Below are positions 29,564-37,512 of a stretch of DNA of 64,000 nt, in pieces. The DNA comes from Nonomuraea gerenzanensis (GTDB lineage: Bacteria; Actinomycetota; Actinomycetes; Streptosporangiales; Streptosporangiaceae): the NCBI RefSeq assembly GCF_020215645.1, contig NZ_CP084058.1, positions 8,308,001-8,372,000 on the forward strand, read 5' to 3'. Each line of letters starts with the position of its first letter. Position 1 is the stretch's first letter. The notes below the pieces were generated by a model. That model was given only the letters and a program-made list of their open reading frames with translations. It made no database searches and was not told the DNA's origin. The position numbers and the translations under genes were made by a program.

Positions 29564-31402
29564 TCATCTGGGCGCGGTCTCACGGGAGTCCGTCCCGTGA
29601 TAGCCGCGGGCTTGGAGGCGGAAGAGGCGGGCGTAGGTGCCGTCCACCGCCATGAGGTCGTCGTGGCCGCCCCGCTCGGCGACGACGCCGTCGCGCATGA
29701 CGACGATCAGGTCGGCGTCGCGCACGGTGTTCAGCCGGTGGGAGATGAGCAGGCTGGTCCGGCCGGCGCGGTGCTCGCGCATGCGGGCGTGCACCTCGGC
29801 CTCGGCCTCCGGGTCGAGGCCGGAGCTGGGCTCGTCGAGGATCATCAGGTCCCGCCCGTCGCGCAGGAAGGCCCTGGCCAGGGCGGTCCGCTGCCACTGG
29901 CCGCCGGAGAGCACCACGCCGGTCGCGGCGTCCTCCCGGTCCTGCTCGCTGATGAACAGCCGCGTCAGCAGCGTGTCGTAGCCGCGGGGCAGGGCCGCCA
30001 GCAGTTCGTCCACCCCTGCCCGCTGGGCGGCGGCGCGGATCCTGCCCAGGTCGTCGCGGGCGGCGAGGTCTCCCACGCCGATGTTGTCGCGGGCGCTCAG
30101 GTCGTAGGTCATGTGGTCCTGGAAGACGCCGCTGATCCGCTCCCGCAGCGCCTCCGGCCGGACATCGCGCAGGTCCACCCCGTCCCAGAGGATCGTGCCC
30201 CGGCTCGGGTCGTAGAAGCGGCAGAGCAGTTTGACGAGCGTGCTCTTGCCGGCGCCGTTCAGGCCGACGAGGGCCACGGCGGCGCCGTACGGGAGGAGCA
30301 GGTCGACGCCGCGCAGGATCCAGGGATGCTCGTCGCTGTAGCGGAACCACACGTCGCGCAGCTCGATCCCCCGGCGCAGCGGCGGCAGCGGCACGGGCTC
30401 GGCCGGCACCGCGAGGTCGGGCTCTGCCCGGACCACCGCCACGTAGTGGCCGAAGAGCCGCAGGTTGAGATGGCTCAGCGCGATGCCGTTGACCAGGGTG
30501 TCGAGCCCGCCCTGCACCGCGACCACGGCGACGGCGAACATCGACACGTCCCCGGCGGTGAGCGTGCCGGCCCGGGCGGCGGCGATGGCCCAGACGAGCC
30601 CGCCCCCGGCCACCACGGCCGACAGCAGGGCGAGCGCCCCCTCCGCCGACAGCTCCGCGCGGTCCATGCGCCGCTTGCTCGCGTGCGCCGTCGCCAGCTC
30701 GGCCATGAGCCGGCCGCGCAGGAACCCGCCCAGATCGAACAGCCTGATCTCCTTGGCCGCCTCGATCGTGCTGAGCAGGCTGCCGTAGAAGAGCTGCCGC
30801 CGCTCCGCGGGGCCGATCTCCCACATCATGGCCGTACGCCGGCGCGACAGCCGGAGCTGCGCGACGAGGGCCGGAACGGCGGCGCACACCACGACCGCCG
30901 CCATGACCGGGCTGATCACCAGCACGGCCCCGAGGAAGCCGAGCACGCCGACCGCGGAGCGCAGCAGGCCGAACGCCTCGGTGACGATGCCGTCGGCCCT
31001 GGACGTCCCGTCCTGGGCCAGGCGCAGCCGGTCGAGGAAGGGCGGATCCTCGAACGGCCGGAGCCCGGGGAAGCGGGCGGTGGCCGCGAAGAGCCGGTCC
31101 GTCGTGGTGGCCGCCATGGCGCGGCCGAGCTGGTTGCCCAGGTAGCGGGAGCAGTGCGGCAGGATCGCGGCGGCGACGCCGGTGCCCGCCAGGCCCGCGG
31201 CCAGGCCGAGCAGCTCGGCCAGGGACGCCGTCCCGGTGAGGCCGTCGATGACGAGCTTGGTCAGCCAGGCCGTCGCGACCGGCGCCGCGGCGCTGGCCAG
31301 CAGCGTGATCGCGTACCCGGTCATCGGCCAGGCGGCGCCGCTCCAGGCGGTCGCCGCCGCCTCGCGCGCGCAGGTGGTCAGGCGCACCCCGTCAGCGGTC
31401 AT
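29564..31402 (-). CDS. ABC exporter (fused membrane and ATPase domains)
   Basis: The 612-residue half-transporter has an N-terminal six-helix membrane domain (about 20-320). The ATPase domain follows with Walker A VGLNGAGKST, Q-loop GVFQDHMTYDL, signature LSGGQWQRTALARAFL, Walker B LMILDEPSSGLD and the H-loop ISHRL. There is no N-terminal C39 peptidase domain, unlike bacteriocin exporters that also cut the leader. It overlaps the signal-peptidase gene by 11 bp and precedes the two Cys-rich peptides, so it is the likely exporter of those peptides. Confidence 0.9.
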   Translation of the reverse strand: MTADGVRLTTCAREAAATAWSGAAWPMTGYAITLLASAAAPVATAWLTKLVIDGLTGTASLAELLGLAAGLAGTGVAAAILPHCSRYLGNQLGRAMAATTTDRLFAATARFPGLRPFEDPPFLDRLRLAQDGTSRADGIVTEAFGLLRSAVGVLGFLGAVLVISPVMAAVVVCAAVPALVAQLRLSRRRTAMMWEIGPAERRQLFYGSLLSTIEAAKEIRLFDLGGFLRGRLMAELATAHASKRRMDRAELSAEGALALLSAVVAGGGLVWAIAAARAGTLTAGDVSMFAVAVVAVQGGLDTLVNGIALSHLNLRLFGHYVAVVRAEPDLAVPAEPVPLPPLRRGIELRDVWFRYSDEHPWILRGVDLLLPYGAAVALVGLNGAGKSTLVKLLCRFYDPSRGTILWDGVDLRDVRPEALRERISGVFQDHMTYDLSARDNIGVGDLAARDDLGRIRAAAQRAGVDELLAALPRGYDTLLTRLFISEQDREDAATGVVLSGGQWQRTALARAFLRDGRDLMILDEPSSGLDPEAEAEVHARMREHRAGRTSLLISHRLNTVRDADLIVVMRDGVVAERGGHDDLMAVDGTYARLFRLQARGYHGTDSRETAPR

Positions 31403-31832
31403 GCCGCGCCTCCAGCTTCCTCACGGTGACGGCGTGCAGGTCGGCGGCGCGAAAGTAGCCGTGCTGGCGCGAGTCGAAGCTGACCTCGCTGTTGTCACCG
31501 ATCAGGACGAACCTGCCCGCCGGGACGACGTCGTCGGCCACGACCCCGCGCACCCCGTCCGGGACCGGATCGCCCGGCAGGGCGGCGACCCGCTTGATCA
31601 GGAACCTGCTGCCGGTCGAGCGGGGGCTCAGGACGACGGCGACCTGCCCCCTGCGCAGCGCGGCCAGGCCCGCGCGCCGGGACAGGATCCGGTCCCCGTG
31701 GGTCAGCGCCGGGGCCATGCTGTTGCCCCGGACGCGGATCACCACGTACGTCGCCCGCAGCCGGACGACCAGCCCGGCCAGCCCGGCCAGCGCCGCCAGC
31801 CCGCACGCCGCCACGAGTGGCATCCGCCTCAC
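31392..31832 (-). CDS. S26-family signal peptidase of the peptide cluster
   Basis: The ~146-residue protein starts at GTG 31832, overlapping the TlpA-like stop (GTGA); ATG 31823 is an alternative. One N-terminal membrane helix is followed by the S26 catalytic site: Ser38 in RGNSMAPAL and Lys80 in FLIKRVAALPGD. The late motif GDNSEVSFDSRQHG completes it. It is short like Imp/plasmid-type S26 enzymes. Its place just before the exporter suggests it cuts the two peptide precursors outside the membrane at their A-x-A sites, replacing the usual C39 protease; this is inferred. Confidence 0.85.
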   Translation of the reverse strand: MRRMPLVAACGLAALAGLAGLVVRLRATYVVIRVRGNSMAPALTHGDRILSRRAGLAALRRGQVAVVLSPRSTGSRFLIKRVAALPGDPVPDGVRGVVADDVVPAGRFVLIGDNSEVSFDSRQHGYFRAADLHAVTVRKLEARHDR

Positions 31833-32332
31833 GGCGCCTCGACCTCGGCGGGCAGGGTGTGACCTGCGGTGACGACGGTGTGGCCGGCGTCGATCGTGAT
31901 GACCGTCGGGTACGCGCTCACCTTGAACGCCCGCTGCAGCGACCCCTGGGTCGGCTCGGTGACCACCAGCGCCACCTCCGCGAGCCGTTCGACATGAGCG
32001 GTGACGTCCTCCCCCGGACCGGCGGCCACCACGGCGAGCACGCCGTCCGAGGTGCGCCGGGCCCGCTCCACGAAGTGCGGGAGCAGGTCCTCGCAGGGCT
32101 TGCAGCCGTGGGAGAAGAAGCCGACCAGCGCGGGCGCGCCCAGCAGCTCGTCGGAGACCGGCTCGCCACTCGTGGTCATGGCGGCGAACCCCGGCATCCG
32201 CTCGCCGGGCGCGAGCCCGTCCGGCATCGCCGGGCCCTGCTCGCGCAGGCGGCGGATCAGGCCGATGGTCAGCAGCAGGTTCGCCATGCACAGCAGGGCG
32301 AGCAGCACGACGGCGGCGACCAGGTACTGCAT
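31829..32332 (-). CDS. Membrane-anchored TlpA-like thioredoxin
   Basis: The 167-residue protein starts at ATG 32332 with GGGGAGA 5 bp upstream, sharing one base with the MauE-like stop. One membrane helix (3-26) anchors a thioredoxin fold outside the cell. The active site is C77-K-P-C80 in GFFSHGCKPCEDLLPHF, and the cis-Pro loop is VSAYPTVITI. The CKPC sequence is seen in reductase or isomerase-like members. Beside MauE-like and Cys-rich peptide genes, formation or shuffling of peptide disulfides is the obvious role. Confidence 0.85.
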   Translation of the reverse strand: MQYLVAAVVLLALLCMANLLLTIGLIRRLREQGPAMPDGLAPGERMPGFAAMTTSGEPVSDELLGAPALVGFFSHGCKPCEDLLPHFVERARRTSDGVLAVVAAGPGEDVTAHVERLAEVALVVTEPTQGSLQRAFKVSAYPTVITIDAGHTVVTAGHTLPAEVEAP

Positions 32333-32847
32333 CACACTCTCCCCGTTCTGTCCAGGAACAACCCGGCCAGGTCGTCGAAGGCGGCGAACACGACGGCCCC
32401 CGCCAGCCCGGCCGGGATCGCCACCGCCACCGCCCCGGCGGCCGGTGGCCCATGCGAGAAGGCCAGCGCCGTCCCGCCCAGCGCCACCACCAGCAGCAGC
32501 AGGGCGTTGCGCACCAGGTGCACCGGGCCGAGCGGCACCGCGGACGGGCCGAAGCAGCGGCAGGTCATGCGCACGCCCCGCCGGACCGTGCGGGCGATCA
32601 CCAGGGTGAACGCGGCCAGCATGAGCCCGCCGAGCGCCAGGCCCACCCGCGGGATCACCATGAGCGCGGCCGTCGCCGCCTCCCCCGCCGCGACCACGGC
32701 GGCCACCGGGAGGCGCAGCCGCTCCGGCACCGGCACCAGGCCGGCCGCGAACGAGCGCAGGTCCGCGCGGCTGCGCAGCTTGCCGAACGCGGCGATGGCG
32801 AACACGGCACCGAGCAGGACCTGGCACGTGAGGAGCAGGACATCCAC
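32332..32847 (-). CDS. MauE/DoxX-like membrane redox protein
   Basis: The 171-residue protein starts at GTG 32847 and has about four to five membrane helices. Between helices 3 and 4 is C96-R-C98-F-G, the CxC-F-G motif of MauE-type proteins, which support disulfide formation during methylamine dehydrogenase maturation. No methylamine genes are present. As first gene of the peptide operon it could reoxidise the TlpA-like protein using membrane quinone, in the manner of DsbB or VKOR. That electron path is inferred. Confidence 0.8.
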   Translation of the reverse strand: MDVLLLTCQVLLGAVFAIAAFGKLRSRADLRSFAAGLVPVPERLRLPVAAVVAAGEAATAALMVIPRVGLALGGLMLAAFTLVIARTVRRGVRMTCRCFGPSAVPLGPVHLVRNALLLLVVALGGTALAFSHGPPAAGAVAVAIPAGLAGAVVFAAFDDLAGLFLDRTGRV

Positions 32848-32913
32848 GGTCCAGATATTTCCGGACCTCGCTAGCCGGGCCCTGGCGTGCCGCTAGCCCG
32901 GCCCTCGCTCGCC

Positions 32914-32973
32914 GCTCGCCGAACCGCCGCTCGCCGAACCGCCACCCGCCGAACCGCCACCCGCCGAACCACA
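32914..32973 (-). repeat. Four tandem copies of a 15-bp unit upstream of the peptide operon
   Basis: GCTCGCCGAACCGCC at 32914 and 32929 is followed by ACCCGCCGAACCGCC at 32944 and a partial copy at 32959. On the minus strand one frame reads GGSAS/GGSAG repeats after the GntR stop, but no gene uses it. The array lies between the GntR gene and the first gene of the peptide operon. Confidence 0.8.
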
Positions 32974-33026
32974 GCCCGGCGTGGCCGCCCGGCCGATCTT
33001 CCAGACGCTCGCGAAGAACCTCGCCG

Positions 33027-33725
33027 TCAGGCGTCCCCACCCTGACGTTTCGGCATCCCGTACGGGTCGTGCGGGGTGTCGGCGTAGGCCCACTGATGGT
33101 CGCGGGCGTGCCGGCAGGCCGCCTCCACCTCCCCGGCGCGCATGACCTCCAGCAACTCCCGGTGCTCCTCGGCCACCCGAGCCAGCTCCGGCCTGGTCAC
33201 CATCAGCGCGATGGCCGTGCGCGCCTCGATCTGCAGCGCCTCCCAGGCCCTGGTCAGCAGCCCGTTGCCCCCGGCCAGCACGACGTGCCGGTGGAACCGG
33301 GCGCTGGCCAGGCCGATGCCCGGAACGTCGTCGCCACGGGCGCAGCGCCGCATCTCTTTGACCGCCTCCTCCAGGCGGTCGAAGGGCAGCGTCCCGGACA
33401 GCATCGCCAGCCGCGTCGCGGTCTCCTCCAGCGCCGCCCGCAGGATGTACGCCTCGCGGATCGTCTGCTCGGCGAAGGGCAGCACCCGGCTGCCGTGACG
33501 GGGCTGGCCCTCGATGAGGCCGAGGCCCTCCAGCTGCCGCAGCGCCTCCCGGACCGGGGCCTGGCTCGTGCCGAACTCCAGCGCGATCTTCGTCTCGATC
33601 AGGCGGTCGCCCTCGCCCAGCTCGCCGGCGACGATCCGCTGCAGCAGGCCGTCGCGGATGCGCTGGCTCAGCGTCGGCCGCGCGGAACGCGGGGCGGTGG
33701 GCGGTTTCCCCGCAGGCTCGGACAA
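33027..33725 (-). CDS. FadR-type GntR regulator (FCD domain)
   Basis: I chose TTG 33725 because AGGAGG lies 5 bp before it; an upstream TTG at 33782 would run into the operator. The 232-residue protein has the GntR winged helix (SQRIRDGLLQRIVAGELGEGDRL, TSQAPVREALRQLEGLGLI) and a helical FCD domain with metal/ligand His residues (ARFHRHVVLAGGN, HRELLEVMRAG, ARDHQWAY). It is divergent from the molybdenum-hydroxylase operon across a perfect 16-bp palindrome, so it almost certainly represses that operon until a substrate or product binds. Confidence 0.88.
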   Translation of the reverse strand: MSEPAGKPPTAPRSARPTLSQRIRDGLLQRIVAGELGEGDRLIETKIALEFGTSQAPVREALRQLEGLGLIEGQPRHGSRVLPFAEQTIREAYILRAALEETATRLAMLSGTLPFDRLEEAVKEMRRCARGDDVPGIGLASARFHRHVVLAGGNGLLTRAWEALQIEARTAIALMVTRPELARVAEEHRELLEVMRAGEVEAACRHARDHQWAYADTPHDPYGMPKRQGGDA

Positions 33726-33782
33726 CAGGCCTCCTGTTCGCTGAGGGCCCTTGACTCTTGGATCATGCCATCTACTCTCCAA

Positions 33783-33798
33783 TTATCGATATCGATAA
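33783..33798. promoter_or_regulatory. Perfect 16-bp palindrome, probable operator of the hydroxylase operon
   Basis: TTATCGATATCGATAA is fully self-complementary and AT-rich in a GC-rich setting. It ends 11 bp before ATG 33810 and lies 57 bp upstream of the GntR start. A bound repressor would block the operon promoter and could also autoregulate the GntR gene. Confidence 0.65.
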
Positions 33799-33809
33799 CG
33801 GGAGCGTAA

Positions 33810-34607
33810 ATGCTGATATCGGTTGAGATCCCGGACAGCGCCGAGGCGGCCCAGGCCGGCCTTCAGCGCGGAGCCGTCCCTCTCGGCGGCGGCACCCACC
33901 TGCTGACCAGGACGAACGACGAAGCCGGCCCCGGCCTGCGGCTCGTCAGTCTGCGCAAGGCCGGGCTGCGTGGCATCGACGTGGCCGGCGCCACTGTGAC
34001 CATGGGGGCGGCCACCACGCTGGCCGACGTCGAGGACGACCCCCGGCTGGGCCGGCTCCACCCCTGCGTGCGCTCGATCGCCTCCCCGCCGGTCCGCAAC
34101 CTCGCCACGGTGGCCGGCAACCTGTTCGTGCCGCAGCCGTACGGCGACCTGGCCGCCGCCCTGCTCGCCCTGGACGCGGAGCTGGACGTGCTCGGCCCCG
34201 GCGGCGCGCGGCGCGAGCCGCTGGAACGGGTCGTCAAGGACGGCCTGCCCACCGGCGAGCTGGTGACCGGGATCCGGTTCACCGCTCCGGCGGACGGCAC
34301 GTTCCGGTTCTACAAGGCGAGCAGGCGGCGGCTCAACTCCGGCGCCATCGTCACGGTGGCGGCCCGGATCACGGTCGAGGACGGCCTGGTCGCCGACGTC
34401 CGGCTGGTGCTCGGCGGCCTCGCGCGCCGCCTGGTGCGGGCCGCCGGCGCCGAGCGCGTGCTGCTCGGGGCGCCGCTCACCGCCGGGACCGTCGCCCGGG
34501 CGGCGGTGGCGGACGCCATCGAGCCGTTCGACGACGCCTACGCCTCCGCCTGGTACCGCGCCCGCGTCTACCCCGTCCACCTGCGTCGTGCCCTGCTCGG
34601 GGCCTGA
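33810..34607 (+). CDS. Molybdenum hydroxylase FAD-binding subunit (CoxM/CutM family)
   Basis: The 265-residue protein starts at ATG 33810 after GGGAG. It has the two FAD motifs of this family: AVPLGGGTHLL near residue 25 and NLATVAGNLFVPQPYGD near residue 100. A CO_deh_flav_C-like end follows (RFYKASRRRLNSGAIVTVAARI). It passes electrons from the iron-sulfur subunit to an acceptor. It is the first gene of the operon and is followed after 11 bp by the 2Fe-2S subunit gene. Confidence 0.9.
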   Translation: MLISVEIPDSAEAAQAGLQRGAVPLGGGTHLLTRTNDEAGPGLRLVSLRKAGLRGIDVAGATVTMGAATTLADVEDDPRLGRLHPCVRSIASPPVRNLATVAGNLFVPQPYGDLAAALLALDAELDVLGPGGARREPLERVVKDGLPTGELVTGIRFTAPADGTFRFYKASRRRLNSGAIVTVAARITVEDGLVADVRLVLGGLARRLVRAAGAERVLLGAPLTAGTVARAAVADAIEPFDDAYASAWYRARVYPVHLRRALLGA

Positions 34608-34618
34608 AAGGGGAGCGT

Positions 34619-35110
34619 ATGCCCTCGACCATCGTCACGCTCACGCTGAACGGCACCGAGCGGGAGCTGATCGCCCGCCCCTCGACGACCCTGCTGGACG
34701 CCCTGCGCGAGACGTTCGGGCTGATGGGGGCCAAGCGCGGGTGCGGGCAGGGCGGCTGCGGCAGCTGCACGGTGCTGCTGGACGGCCGGCCCGTGGTCTC
34801 GTGCCTGATCCCCGTCGTGACGGTGGACGGCTCCGCCGTGGAGACGATCGAGGGCCTGGCCGACGGTGACCGGCTCACCGACGTGCAGCAGGCGTTCGTC
34901 GACCACTTCGCCACGCAGTGCGGCTTCTGCACCCCCGGGATGATCATGTCGGCCACGGCGCTGCTCGACCGGGAACCGGACCCGACCCGTCAGGACGTCG
35001 CCGAGGCGATCTGCGGGAACGTCTGCCGCTGCACCGGCTACGAGCCGATCATCACCGCCGTCCTGTCCGCCGCGGCACGCCGCCGCGCCGCCGCGAGGGC
35101 CGACGTGTGA
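34619..35110 (+). CDS. Molybdenum hydroxylase 2Fe-2S subunit (CoxS/CutS family)
   Basis: The 163-residue protein has the plant-ferredoxin cluster in GCGQGGCGSCTVLLDG (Cys42, 47, 50, with Cys62 from VVSC). The second helical cluster is in QCGFCTPGM and CGNVCRCTGY. The length and order are standard. Its ribosome site is AGGGGAG. Its stop overlaps the next start (TGATG), indicating tight coupling with the molybdopterin subunit. Confidence 0.93.
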   Translation: MPSTIVTLTLNGTERELIARPSTTLLDALRETFGLMGAKRGCGQGGCGSCTVLLDGRPVVSCLIPVVTVDGSAVETIEGLADGDRLTDVQQAFVDHFATQCGFCTPGMIMSATALLDREPDPTRQDVAEAICGNVCRCTGYEPIITAVLSAAARRRAAARADV

Positions 35111-36492
35111 TGGGCGGCCGGATCACGCCGATCGACACCGCCTACTTCAAGGGCGAGCGGTCGGGCGGCTTCTCCGTCATCGGCACCGCGGTGCAGCGCT
35201 CGGACGCCCGCGGCCACGTCACCGGCCGCACGGTCTTCTTCGAGGACCTGACGCCGCCGGGCCTGACCCACGTCAAGATCCACCGCTCCACCCGGCACCA
35301 CGCCCGCATCGACCGGGTGGACGTCTCCGGCGCGCTCCAGGTGCCGGGCGTGCTGCGCGTCATCACCCACCGGGACGTGCCGAACAACTGGTACGTCGTG
35401 CTGCGCCTGATCGGGGTCGGCCCCGACGACGAGCCGGTGCTGGCCGAGGACCGGGTCCTGTACCGGGGCGAGCCGATCGTCGCCGTGGTCGCCGAGACCG
35501 AGGAGGCGGCCCGCGAGGGCGCCGCCCGGGTCGTGGTCGACTACACCGACCTGCCCGCCGTGCTCGACGTCGAGGAGGCACTGGCCGAGGGCGCGCCGAT
35601 CATCAAGCAGGCGGGCACCAACCACTTCGTGTACGAGGGCCACCCCTGCCGCCGGATCCGCTTCGGCGACGTCGAGCGGGGCTTCGCCCAGGCGGACCGC
35701 ATCATCGAGGGCCGCTACAGCTCCTCCCCGATCGAGCACGCGCCGACCGAGCCCACCGGCTGCCTCGTCGTCCCCCAGGGCGACGGCCGGCTGCGCATCC
35801 ACAGCAACACCCAGGCCGCCTTCTTCACCCTCGACAACACCGCGCTCATCCTCGGCGTCCCGCCGACCAGCCTGCGCGTGGTCGGCGGCACCGTCGGCGG
35901 CGGCTTCGGCGGCAAGGTGGACGTCATCGTCGAGCCCCTCGCCTGCCTCGCCGCCCTGCTCACCGGCCGGCCCGCCAAGTACGTCTACAGCCGCGCCGAG
36001 GAGATGCAGGTGTCCTCCACCCGGGCGGCCGAGCGCATCCACATCAAGGACGGCGTCATGCGCGACGGCCGGATCGTCGCCCGCCAGGTCACCCTGTACG
36101 TGGACGCCGGCGCCTACTCCCGGCACAGCCCGTACGGCACCACCAAGGCGGCGGCGCACATGCCGGGCCCGTACACGATCCCGAACGTGCACGTGGACTG
36201 CTACTGCGTCTACACCAACCGGACGCCGTCCAGCGCCATGCGCGGGTTCGGCGTCACGATCGGCGACTTCGCGCTGGAGTCGCAGATGGACCACGTCGCC
36301 AGGGAGCTGGGCCTGGACCCGCTGCGGCTGCGGCTCACGAACGCCTACCGGGACGGCGACATGAAGGCACACCGCAAGATCGCGTCAGGCACGGCGCTGG
36401 TCGAGGTGATCCAGAGCGCCGCCGCCCTGGTGGGGCACGAGCTGCCGCCGGAGTACCTGGCGATGTCGTCGGCCGAGCGAGCGGAGGGCTGA
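35110..36492 (+). CDS. Molybdopterin subunit, N-terminal piece (CoxL/XdhB family, split)
   Basis: The 460-residue protein covers the a/b hammerhead domain (residues ~20-140) and the first molybdopterin-binding domain: VGGTVGGGFGGKVDV near 260 and SSAMRGFGVTIGDFALESQMDHVARELGLDPLRLR near 380-415. It ends at TGA 36490-36492 in a hydrophilic linker. Normal family members are ~770-800 residues; the missing half is the next gene. The AMRGFG loop differs from the CSFR loop of CO dehydrogenase, so this is an organic-substrate hydroxylase of unknown substrate. Confidence 0.9.
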   Translation: MGGRITPIDTAYFKGERSGGFSVIGTAVQRSDARGHVTGRTVFFEDLTPPGLTHVKIHRSTRHHARIDRVDVSGALQVPGVLRVITHRDVPNNWYVVLRLIGVGPDDEPVLAEDRVLYRGEPIVAVVAETEEAAREGAARVVVDYTDLPAVLDVEEALAEGAPIIKQAGTNHFVYEGHPCRRIRFGDVERGFAQADRIIEGRYSSSPIEHAPTEPTGCLVVPQGDGRLRIHSNTQAAFFTLDNTALILGVPPTSLRVVGGTVGGGFGGKVDVIVEPLACLAALLTGRPAKYVYSRAEEMQVSSTRAAERIHIKDGVMRDGRIVARQVTLYVDAGAYSRHSPYGTTKAAAHMPGPYTIPNVHVDCYCVYTNRTPSSAMRGFGVTIGDFALESQMDHVARELGLDPLRLRLTNAYRDGDMKAHRKIASGTALVEVIQSAAALVGHELPPEYLAMSSAERAEG

Positions 36493-36495
36493 GCC

Positions 36496-37512
36496 ATGAC
36501 GTTACGGCGGGGCCGCGGATACGCGGCGGTCAACTACCCGACCGGGATGAACCTCGGCGGCGACCCCTCGCAGGCGCTCGTGCACGCCACGACCATGGGC
36601 GGGTTCGTCGTCACGCTCTCCTCGGTGGACCTCGGCCAGGGGCTGCGGACGGTCGTCGCCCAGTGCGCGGCGGAGACGCTCGGCGTCCCGATCGAGAACG
36701 TCATCGTCGACACCGCCGACACCGACACCGGCCCGCACTGCATGGGCACGTTCGCCAGCCGCGGCACTCACCGGGTCGGCAACGCCGTGGTCATGGCGGC
36801 GCGCGAGGCCAGGGAGGTGCTGCTCCAGGTCGCCGCCGACGAGCTGGAGGTGGACGCGGAGGACCTGGAGACCGACGGCACCGGCTTCGTCCGGCTCAAG
36901 GGGGCGGCGGAGAAGAAGATCCACGTCAGCGAGGTCGCGCTCGCCGCGCACTTCCGTCAGGGCAGGACCATCTCCGGCCGGGGCATCTTCCTCAAGGAGC
37001 CGAGCACCCCGGTGCCGGAGACGGGCGAGATGGACCCGGACTCCTGCCAGGCGCACGCGTGCACGGTGGCCGAGGTCGAGGTGGACGACGAGACCGGCGT
37101 CATCGAGGTGCTGCGGCTCTACAACACCTACGAGGTCGGCCGGGCGCTCAATCCGGCCATCGCGACCCAGCAGGTCGAGGGCGGGGCCTGGATGGGGTTG
37201 TCGCACGCGTTGTTCGAGTCGACCGAGCCGTACTATCCGCACTCGCGCGAGCACGGCCCCGTGGACTTCGTCCAGTACCTGATGCCGGGGCCGGCGGACC
37301 TGCCGGAGCAGACCAGCATGCTGCTCGAACGGCCGGCCGACAACGGGCCTTTCGGGGCGAAGGGGATCGGGGAGATGACGGCGAACGCGCCGATCCCGGC
37401 GATCGCCAACGCGGTCTACGACGCGGTCGGCGTCCGGCTGACCAGCATGCCGTTCACCCCCGAGAAGGTGCTGCGCGGGCTCGACGAGCTGCGGGCCGGC
37501 CGTGCCGGCTGA
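36496..37512 (+). CDS. Molybdopterin subunit, C-terminal piece (CoxL/XdhB family, split)
   Basis: The 338-residue protein starts at ATG 36496, three bases after the previous stop, with GGAGGG upstream. It contains the second molybdopterin-binding domain: SSVDLGQGLRTVVAQCAAETLGV, TDTGPHCMGTFASRGT, and NGPFGAKGIGEMTANAPIPAIANAV, where the Glu in KGIGE is the expected catalytic base. Together the two pieces sum to 798 residues, one full subunit. The break falls between domains and has its own ribosome site, so a genuine two-chain subunit is more likely than a pseudogene. Confidence 0.88.
   Translation: MTLRRGRGYAAVNYPTGMNLGGDPSQALVHATTMGGFVVTLSSVDLGQGLRTVVAQCAAETLGVPIENVIVDTADTDTGPHCMGTFASRGTHRVGNAVVMAAREAREVLLQVAADELEVDAEDLETDGTGFVRLKGAAEKKIHVSEVALAAHFRQGRTISGRGIFLKEPSTPVPETGEMDPDSCQAHACTVAEVEVDDETGVIEVLRLYNTYEVGRALNPAIATQQVEGGAWMGLSHALFESTEPYYPHSREHGPVDFVQYLMPGPADLPEQTSMLLERPADNGPFGAKGIGEMTANAPIPAIANAVYDAVGVRLTSMPFTPEKVLRGLDELRAGRAG

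Noticed and set aside
29165..31402. Lanthipeptide, sactipeptide or lasso-peptide cluster
   Set aside because: No LanB/LanC/LanM, radical-SAM or macrolactam-forming gene is nearby, and the leaders lack the matching motifs.
32332..32847. Methylamine-utilisation (mau) operon
   Set aside because: Only the MauE-like gene resembles that system; no methylamine dehydrogenase subunit is present.
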